A stretch of DNA of 64,000 nucleotides. Source: Aquilaria yunnanensis. Its lineage: Eukaryota; Streptophyta; Magnoliopsida; Malvales; Thymelaeaceae. The stretch lies in the NCBI GenBank assembly GCA_039654915.1, contig CM077593.1, positions 41,448,501 to 41,512,500 of the forward strand. Direction: 5' to 3'. This document shows, piece by piece, positions 55,961-64,000 of the stretch. A program made the translations under genes and the position numbers. The notes under the pieces were generated by a model. That model was not told the origin of the DNA. It did not search any database and saw only the letters and a list, made by a program, of their open reading frames with translations. Position 1 is the first letter of the stretch. Every line of letters begins with the position of its first letter.

Positions 55961-57287
55961 TACTGGTGAAACCCTAAATCGGGATTGAGTGTTGAATCGC
56001 ATGATGCTATGTGTTCGATTGGTTTTTGGCCATGATCAATTAGATTGATTCATGATGCGTGAAACCGGAATTCGTAATGAACATATGAGATATATGAAGA
56101 AACAACACAAATTGGTTAATGAGATTAACCCGAAATTGATAGCTATGAGATACCTATATGGATTAGGATTCTTGCAATAGTTGCAAAAACCCTAGGTTTG
56201 TTCGGATTCGGCCTGTTCGGGCAGCTAACCGGCCAGCGGGACCGCCGTATGCGAAGCGCCACATAAATAAAAACTGGTTAATCAACACGCGAAAATTGGC
56301 ATGCATCTTTGTTGAATGAGATTTGACATGATATGCTGATTGGTGTTTGACGCATGGTTCATGGTTATAGCCCTTGATTGGTTGTACTTGTAAATACGGC
56401 CTGCGAGTCGTGCCTTTTCTTATCACTCTCATTGTACATTCTCTTCTCACCTTACTCCCCTCGAATGTAACTCGAGGTTTCTATTATTGATGTAATGGTA
56501 CATTATGGGCTCATCCAAGGTGGTATGTCCAAGGAGGTGACAACAAAAGGGCAGCCAAGAAAGGAAGAGAAAGAGCTTGTGAAGACTCTTTTCTTTTCTT
56601 AGGCTTTTATGATATTCTTATTGGCTTGAGAATATCGCATAGTTTGGGCTATAACCATGTCACGTTTATTTCTTGTAAGCATGAGATGCATGTTTTATAT
56701 TTGTATGTGATGCATGTATAAAACAACCGGAGATAACAAATTGGTGAGATCAAAAGATAAAATCCCTCAAACAAATATTAAGTCATTAAATGTGATGCCT
56801 TCCAAATGTTGGCACTCGTCAAGACTTTGATCAACATTAGGTGGGTTTGCCAAAGCAAAGCACCTATGTTCATCTTGGTAAGGCGCGATGGGATAATAGT
56901 GATATCCAAACTGCTAACTTTGGGTTCGACTTAACTAAGTCATCCTAATAGGATTAGGGACTTAGAGGCATAGAGTTGGGCTTAAGTTCATGAGATGAGC
57001 TTGGACAAGTGTTGTTCACCCAACTATCCAAGAGTTGCATAAGATGCAATTGGCAATGAGTTGCCTACCTAAATAGCTGTAACTTGAGAGAAAAGCCAAA
57101 GCTAACTCAAGTTGTAGTCAAATATGGATCTTGGCACACTAGAATACCTTAGCGCTGAGGTGTTCCGAAATAATATCGAGGGTTATTATTTTGAGGAAAA
57201 TAGTGGGAGTATCGTTTAATAAAAGTCCTTATTAAATGAATTAAAATACATGACTCTTACACTGCATATTTACTGTTGTAGATTACC
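55961..57287 (+). other. Untranslated leader of element C
   Basis: 1.3 kb without coding sequence, collinear with the A leader (10106-11365). A 'gaatatcgcatagtttgggc' block (56629-56648) and 'tgagatgcatgttttatatttgtatgtgatgcatg' (56681-56715) are well conserved between the two. Such a long leader may hold packaging or translation signals, but none was identified. Confidence 0.75.
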
Positions 57288-58180
57288 ATGGCACAAAACA
57301 CATCGACACTTTCGTTGCGATCGATCCTTGAGAAGGAAAAACTGAATGGGACCAACTTTCTCAAATGGTACCGAAACTTGAGGATAGTCCTCAAACAAGA
57401 GAGAAAGGCTTATGTCCTAGAGCAGCCCATTCCGAATGAGCCTGCTGCCACTGCTCCAAGAGCTGAAAGGGATGCTCACAAGAGGCATTCTGATGATGCT
57501 TTGGATGTTGCATGCCTCATGCTTATTACCATGGAATCTGAGCTTCAGAAGCAACATGAGAACATGGGGGCGTTCGATATGATCGAACATCTCAAAATGC
57601 TTTTCCAAGAGCAAGCTAGGCATGAGAGTTTGAGACATCTAAGGCATTGTTTCAGTGCAAGATGTCTGAGGGAAGTCCCATGGGTCCTCATGTGCTCAAG
57701 ATGATTGGGTACATTGAGAATCTTGAGAATTTGGGATTTTCTCTTTAGAAAGAGTTGGCTGTCGATGTAGTCTTGCAATCATTGCCTGAAAGCTATAGTC
57801 AGTTCGTCATGAACTATAACATGAACGACCTTGACAAGTCCCTTCCTGAATTGCTCAACATGTTGAGCACTGCTGAGCAAAACCTTAAGAAGGCTAAGCC
57901 CATTTTCATCGTTCAAAAGGGCAAGGGAAAGGGAAAAGCCAACAAGAAGAAGGATAAAGCTAATGGAAAGTCCAATGCTAGTTCTTCTTCAGCTGCACTG
58001 AAACCAAAGGGTGGTTTGGCAAAGGAAGGGGAGTGCTTCCATTGTAAGCAACCTGGACACTGGAAGCACAACTGCAAGCTCTATCTTGAAGAACTTGCTA
58101 AGGAAAAAGGAAGTAAGACTTCCATTTCAGGTATTCTTGTTATAGAGGCTAACTTTTCTACTTCCTCATCATCTTGGGTA
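57288..58180 (+). pseudogene. gag of copia element C
   Basis: ATG 57288 in ACCATGG. A capsid-like N-terminal part (MAQNTSTLSLRSILEKEKL) runs to a frameshift near 57628, where one G present in A ('gagaggttt') is missing. A TAG at 57746 follows, then an intact frame from 57755 with a Lys-rich stretch (about 57915-57985) and the zinc knuckle CFHCKQPGHWKHNC (58034-58075, CX2CX4HX4C) that binds element RNA. The same TAG codon is present in A near 11825. Confidence 0.92.
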
Positions 58181-61100
58181 TTGGATACTGGATGTGGATC
58201 TCACATTTGTGCAAATGTACAGGATCTAAGTAGAAGTAGAAGATTGGCCTGAGGTGAAGTGGACCTACGTGTTGGAAATGGAGCAAGGGTTGCTGCCTTA
58301 GCCGTAGGGACTTATGTTCTCACTTTACCTAGTGGATTAGTTTTAGAATTAGACAACTGCTACTTTGTGCCTACTATTAGTAGAAATTTGATTTCTGTTT
58401 CTTGTTTGGACAAGAAAGGTTTTTCATTTACAATAAAGGACAAATGTTGTTCTATTTATTTGAATGAAATCTTTTATGGTAGTGCTCAACTTAGCAATTG
58501 GTTGTATGTTCTAGACCTGGAAGATCCAATCTATAATGTGAATAGCAAGAAGGTCAGATTAAATGATTCAAACTCGACCTATCTCTGGCACTGTCGCTTG
58601 GGCCATATAAATGAGACCCGCATATCCAAGCTCCATAAGAATGGACTCTTGGACTCAATTGATTTTGAATCATATGAGACATGTGAGTCATGTTTGTTGG
58701 GCAAGATGACCAAAGCCCCATTCACAGGGCAAAGTGAAAAGGGCTAATGACTTACTAGGACTCATACATAGTGATGTATGTGGCCCTATGTCTACACAAG
58801 CTAGAGGAGGTTTCCAATACTTCATTACTTTCACTGATGACTTCAGCAGATATGGCTATGTGTATCTTATGAGACACAAGTCAGAATCCTTTGAAAAGTT
58901 CAAAGAATTCAAGAATGAAGTAGAGAATCAACTCGGGAAGAGTATCAAAGTGCTTCGATCAGATCGAGGTGGAGAGTACTTGGATCGAGAATTCCTTGAC
59001 TATCTGAAGGAGTGTGGTATAGTATCACAACTCACTCCACTAGGTACACCTTAATGGAATGGTGTTTCTGGAAGGAGAAATCGAACTCTGTTAGACATGG
59101 TTTGCTCTATGATGAGTCAAGCTGACCTTCCAAACTCCTTTTGGGGACATGCTCTAGAGACAGCCGCTTTTACACTAAACCGAGTTCTATCTAAATCGAT
59201 TCAAAAGACACCATATGAGATATGGAGTGGGAGGCGTCCCAATTTGTCTTTTATGAAGATTTGGGGCTATGACGCTTATGTGAAACGTCAATCCTCTGAC
59301 AAACTAGGGCCCAAATCTCAAAAATGCCTTTTTGTTGGGTATCCCAAAGAAACAAAGGGTTACTATTTCTACAACACCTCTGAGCAAAATGTGTTTGTTG
59401 CTCAAACTGGTGTCTTTTTGGAGAAAGAGTTTATCTCTAAAGGAACTGGTGGGAGGAAAGTAGAACTTGAAGAAATTCAAGAACAACAACGAGACATCGA
59501 ACCTGAAATGGAACCTGAATAGACACGACAAGATGTTGTGGTTCAAGAGTCTGTTCCTGTAGCACAGAGCCCACGTAGGACTGGTAGGATTCGGCGTGAG
59601 CCCGAGAGATATGGATTTCTCGTGACTCACACCGGTGATGTGATGCTCATGGATCAAGATGAGCCCACAACCTACCAACAAGCTATGTCGGGGCCTGACT
59701 CTGAGAAGTGGCTAGTGGCCATGAAATCCGAGATGGAATCCATTTATGAAAACCAAGTATAGACTTTGGTTGACCCACCTGAAGGGGTAAAACCCATAGG
59801 GTGCAAATGGGTTTTCAAGAAGAAAACTGACATGGATGGTAATGTGATTACCTTTAAGGGATGATTGGTCGCAAAAGGTTTCAAGCAAATTCATGGTATT
59901 GACTATGATGAAACTTTTTTTACCAGTTGCTATGCTTAAATCCATCCGAATTTTGTTTGCTATTGCTGCACACTATGATTATGAGATATGGCAAATGGAT
60001 GTCAAAACTGCATTCCTAAATGGAAAGCTACTTGAGGATGTGTACATGACACAACCTAAGGGTTTTGTCACTCCTGGGAATGCCAATAAAGTGTGCAAAT
60101 TGCAAAGGTCCATTTATGGACTGAAGCAAGCTTCTCGAAGTTGGAATCTTCATTTTGATGATGCAATCAAAGAGTTTGGTTTTATAAAAAATGAAGATGA
60201 ACCTTGTGTCTATAAGAAGGTTAGTGGGAGCGCTATTGTCTTCTTGGTGTTGTATGTAGATGACATACTACTCATCGGGAATGACATTCCTGAGCTACAG
60301 TCTGTGAAGACTTGGCTAGGGAAATGTTTCTCTATGAAGGACTTGGGTGAAGCAGCCTATGTGTTAGGCATCAGGATCTATAGAGATAGATCTAGAAAGC
60401 TTCTTGGCCTAAGTCAAAGTACATATATTGACAAGGTGCTAAAAAGGTTTAGCATGCAAGATTCCAAGAAAAGATTCTTGCCCATGTCACATGGTATCAC
60501 TCTTTCTAGATCTCAGTGTCCGAGTACAACCGAGGAGAGAGAGCGCATGAGTAAGATTCCATATGCCTCAGCAATTGGATCTATCATGTATGCCATGATA
60601 TGTACTCGTCCCGATGTCTCATATGCTTTGAGCATGATGTGTAGGTACCAATCGAACCCCGGTGAAAGTCACTGGACAGCTGTTAAGAACATCCTTAAGT
60701 ACTTACGAAGGACTAAGGATGCATTCTTGGTCTTTGGAGGTGAAGATCAGCTCGTTGTAAGGGGTTACACCGATGCAAGCTTCCAATCCGATAAGGATGA
60801 TTTTAGATCGCAATCTGGTTATGTGTTTTGTATTGCTGGTGGTGCTGTGAGCTGGAAGAGTTCAAAGTAAGAGACAGTAGCTGACTCTACAACAGAATCT
60901 GAGTACATTGCCGCCTCTGATGCTGTGAAGGAGGCAGTTTGGATCAAGAAGTTCATCACTGAACTTGGAGTGGTTCCAAGCATTGTCGACCCGATAGAGC
61001 TCTATTGTGACAACAATGGAGCAATCGCACAGGCTAAGGAGCCTCGATCTCACCGGCGATCCAAACACATACTCCGACGCTATCATCTCATCAGGGAGAT

Positions 61101-61220
61101 CATCGAGAGGGGTGATGTAAGGATATGCAAGACTTCGACAGACAGCAACATTGCTGATCCACTGACAAAGCCCCTTACGCAACAAAAGCATGATAGCCAT
61201 TCTAGGTCCATCGGTATTAG
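58181..61220 (+). pseudogene. pol of copia element C (protease, integrase, reverse transcriptase, RNase H)
   Basis: Protease motif LDTGCGSHIC is at 58181. Integrase zinc domain WHCRLGHINETR ... CESCLLG at 58588-58705; core Asp in HSDVCGP (58769) and SDRGGEY (58957). The third residue is changed, the family's ERRNRTL reading GRRNRTL at 59069. Reverse transcriptase is open in 59893-60870 with YVDDILL at about 60253. RNase H has GYTDASF, ESEYIAASDA and YCDNNGAIAQA to about 61170. Breaks: TGA 58250, shift near 58740, TAA 59051, TAG 59519, TAG 59761, TGA 59863, shift near 59920, TAA 60868. Confidence 0.95.
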
Positions 61221-61246
61221 ATACATGGATGATTGGCTTTTAGTGC

Positions 61247-61257
61247 AAGTGGGAGAT
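61247..61257 (+). other. Polypurine tract of element C
   Basis: AAGTGGGAGAT directly before the 3' LTR; A has AAGTAAGAGAT (first copy) and AAGTGGGAGAT (second copy) in the same position. Confidence 0.8.
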
Positions 61258-62673
61258 TGTTAGTATTGTGCCCAAAAACCCAATCATGAGATGATTGTAT
61301 TTTTGCACATTGAGTCATGATATTTTATTGAGGCATTAATCCAGCAATTTTGTTTGTTGTTTTGTTTCTGCGTAACGTAATAAACATAATTGTAACCCTA
61401 GAATAATGATATTCTTAAATGTCCCTAGTCTAGTATTATTGTGGAGCGGGTTGCAATAATACATAATGACTAGCATATGTGGAGACTAATATGAGATATG
61501 TAGTCTACATATGGGTACAAGTTGGAGAACTTGTGTACTGGACCGACCCACCATGAGAACACTTCATGGATCGTTATATGAGTGTCATAAGTGATTCTCA
61601 TAGTGATCATGGTATATATAGTCCTTCGACCTAAGATCAGCAAGGTTCCCTACATGTGAGTCACATACTTTGATACTTTCCTTTGTTGCTCGTAACTGAG
61701 TGAACTTGTAGGAGGACATTGGGTATGTCACATATCATGCGGATGGATTTGTATGATCAAGATGGGATTTGTCCCTCCTATGTAACGGGAGTGATATCTT
61801 TGGGCCCCTTGATAGAGTAAGACTTAGAAAATGCATGGCCATGCTCCGATGAGTTGATATATGATATCAATGTCGTCAGTTTAAGTTGGTCTACTCGGTA
61901 ATCAAGAAACCAAAGATTGGGCTATACGAGAGTGACACATTCCATGTCTCGTGCTTAGTCTTGATATCTTGGACAAAGGGACAATGGCATATATCGGTGA
62001 TGATCATAAAGGTTTAGTCGATTCACCGACAATCTTGTCACTTGGGTAGCAATGATGTGTTGCTAGACACCGCTCATTGCTTATGATCATAAATGTGATT
62101 TATGATCATTGCCAACATGGCAAGAGCCTATTGGGTCGCACACATAGAGCTATTTGGATCATTAGAGTGCATGGGCTAATTATTTGGGTTATGGTTTCAC
62201 TTTAATTTCGTATTAATAATGGGCCAAGGAGTTGAGCCATTATTAAGCCCGAAATTAAATCCTAATTGGATTAGGGCTTTGAAACCCATTAGGCCTGGAA
62301 GTTGAGTCTCACTATAAATACAACTTTTAAGTGAGAAATTCGCAGGTCTCCTTGCCCTAGCCTCCCAAAAGGACAGCCGCACTCTTCTCTTGCAATTCCT
62401 TGGAGGACGCAAGCTAGCACTGCGAGCGCAAGAGAAACGCATCTGCCGGGACGTGGTGGAAGCGTGGTGATCCCGAGAGGCTCGTATGGATACCATAGAG
62501 AGCCTGAACACGTCAACTGTTCAGGTTTTGTGATTCGACTCTACAGTTGAGTGAGAGATCTCAACCGAAAATTAGGTATGAAATTTTCGAACACCCGGTT
62601 TACCCCGTTTCACTTGGATCCTGGAGGGTTTCGGTTAAATTCCGCTGCGCTGTTTGGCTCCCGAAACCCAACA
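61258..62673 (+). repeat. 3' LTR of copia element C (1416 bp)
   Basis: Near-identical to 54530-55947, with the same TATA box at 62313-62320. It ends CGAAACCCAACA and CTTAT follows. Confidence 0.97.
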
Positions 62674-64000
62674 CTTATCACCCTCAATTCTTTCTACTCT
62701 TATCTATTATACCTTCTCACCCTGCTCCTAATCATCTTGCATATCTGAGGGCACCTTAAAGTAGTCGTCTGAATTGCCACCCTCGGGCTCTTGACTCCCC
62801 AAGGGTATCACCTATAGTTAGAAAGTTGGAGGTACGCGAAAAGATGGTCCAGCTCCTTAATCTCCATGGAACGCAAGATTTGCCCTCACAAACTCCTCCA
62901 AGCACAAAAGATGGTGCTCAAAAGATGAAATATGGTTCTCCAAGTCTAGCACTTAAATGGTCTCAAACTTAAGTTGGTTAAGAATTAACTACTGCCTAGC
63001 ATAAACCATCACCAAAGTAGGGGTAGCTATGGGTATGGACATATAAGCAATTGAGGTCTCCTCCCTCTCAACATCAACAATTACTTGATCTTCCACCTCT
63101 TGCTCCTATTAACTTTGAAGTGTGCACTGGAAAGTGCCATCTGGGAAAGTCCTCTTCTACACCATCTGTAGACAATTGAAGGACTCAATATCAGTTAATT
63201 CCAGGATGAATGCTACTGTAAACCACTTGACCGATGGAAGAGTGTTGAGGTTCTTGGCCAATTAGGTGATGAGCAATCTTGCACTAAGGACACCCGTCCT
63301 CAGTTTGCAAGCAATGTCCTGAATGAACCAAGTAAAGGCATGCCATAGGCGGCACTGGATTCTCCTTTATCATGTAATACAAATAAAACAAGTCCCTCTT
63401 GGTGACAACTCAATACGCCCCCCTCCCCAATGGAGTGTTCAAGTAGATAATGAATAGATATGACAACAGGCGATTGCAACATAAGGGCCTTGGACTTTAG
63501 CTGGTAGGCAATCTTCTTAGAACTAATCTGCCTCGAAAACTCAGGAGGTGGGAAGCACTACTATCAAAATCACATATGGTGCTCTCATGCTTCTCTGACT
63601 AGATTTGCCTTTTATTGTAAAATACGTACCCCTACCCAAACTCATCCAAACTGTTCACATAGTTGGTCTCATCCAATTTGAACTCCACTCCATTAACTCT
63701 ACTCCAGCTAATGTTCTTGGTGTCAAACTCAAATGTGCAGAGGAACTGCATAGTCAACTCACTGTATGCCTACTCTTGATAGTCAAAAGCAATAAGCCAA
63801 CCATCAAACTCAACAAGCTCCTTTAGCACCTTATCCAAATCCAATTGACTAATTGCATTCCAATCAATGCACATGTTTAGGGAGAATGGCTTTTGCAGCA
63901 GTCAGTTGAACCGCTCAATTAGGAAATCCGCCTTGTACTCAAGCAACAAGTTTGAGGATTTCTTCAGCCTTTTAGCCAAAATCTTAGTACGAATCTACAG
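62674..64000 (-). pseudogene. Decayed Athila downstream ORF of element J, running off the window
   Basis: On the minus strand from 64000 toward 62674 the blocks of the D ORF appear in the same order: 'MCIDWNAISQLDLDKVLKELVEFDGWL' (about 63870-63790), 'YSELTMQFLCTFEFDTKNIS' (about 63765-63705), 'NYVNSLDEFG' (about 63665-63640) and 'VVTKRDLFYLYYM' (about 63410-63370). A charged, low-complexity tail follows toward C. Stops and shifts are many, and the longest open piece is 60 codons. The function of this ORF is unknown. gag and pol of J would lie beyond the right edge, if present. Confidence 0.6.

Larger units (their letters stand above)
54530..62673 (+). mobile_element. Element C: youngest Ty1/copia copy, complete with both LTRs but inactive
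   Basis: LTRs 54530-55947 and 61258-62673, about 15-17 substitutions and one 2-bp indel apart by eye (about 99% identical). CTTAT flanks both ends (54525-54529 and 62674-62678). Primer site, leader, gag, protease, integrase, reverse transcriptase, RNase H and polypurine tract are all in place in the copia order. Seven in-frame stops and at least three frameshifts break the polyprotein, and the integrase glutamate is lost. It would need helper proteins to move. Same family as A and G. Confidence 0.97.

Noticed and set aside
1..64000. tRNA, rRNA, or intact host protein genes
   Set aside because: None seen; the only tRNA-like matches are the short primer-binding sites of the elements. The fragment at 21869-22620 is the single possible host-derived coding piece.

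Overview
The window looks like repeat-dense nuclear DNA of a flowering plant, probably a dicot. It is AT-rich, has no intact single-copy gene, and is almost entirely decayed LTR retrotransposons of the plant Athila, Tat/Ogre and Ty1/copia types plus one L1-type LINE. The species cannot be told from the sequence. Every protein-coding remnant carries stops or frameshifts.

Left half (1-33841): a very decayed Ty3/gypsy-like element K (internal part 1-3695, 3' LTR 3696-5494 and probably 32867-33841) is interrupted by D, an Athila-like element (5495-32866, pol deleted). D is interrupted by A, a Ty1/copia element (8660-27804, target duplication TAGAC on both sides) that carries a tandem partial duplication of its own pol. 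The second pol copy is interrupted by E, another Athila-like element (16933-26112, target duplication CCAAT/CCGAT). E lacks reverse transcriptase and has an unrelated coding fragment where the integrase core should be.

Right half (33842-64000): an L1-like LINE, I (33842-36149 and 51728 to about 52530), is split by G, a minus-strand copia solo LTR (36150-51727, target duplication CTATT). G is split by F, a minus-strand Tat-lineage gypsy element (37030-51188, target duplication GATAT). F is split by H, a 3.4-kb LTR-like element (39358-42769, target duplication AAAAC) that contains a 144-bp tandem array. F also carries an intron-containing extra gene on the strand opposite to gag-pol. The right edge is a minus-strand Athila-like element J (about 52531 to beyond 64000), interrupted by C (54530-62673, target duplication CTTAT), the youngest-looking copia copy, whose LTRs are about 99% identical by eye.

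A, C and G belong to one copia family (LTRs about 1.42 kb, primer site resembling the initiator-Met tRNA type), so the window records at least three insertion times of one family. The elements do not form a pathway. The biology is their layering, the way they decayed (nonsense changes largely of C-to-T/G-to-A type, as expected for methylated silent DNA), and the unusual cargo: the antisense spliced gene in F, the unidentified coding fragment in E, and the short-period repeats in E and H. All boundaries, domains and mutation counts were read by eye; no alignment or database search was run.
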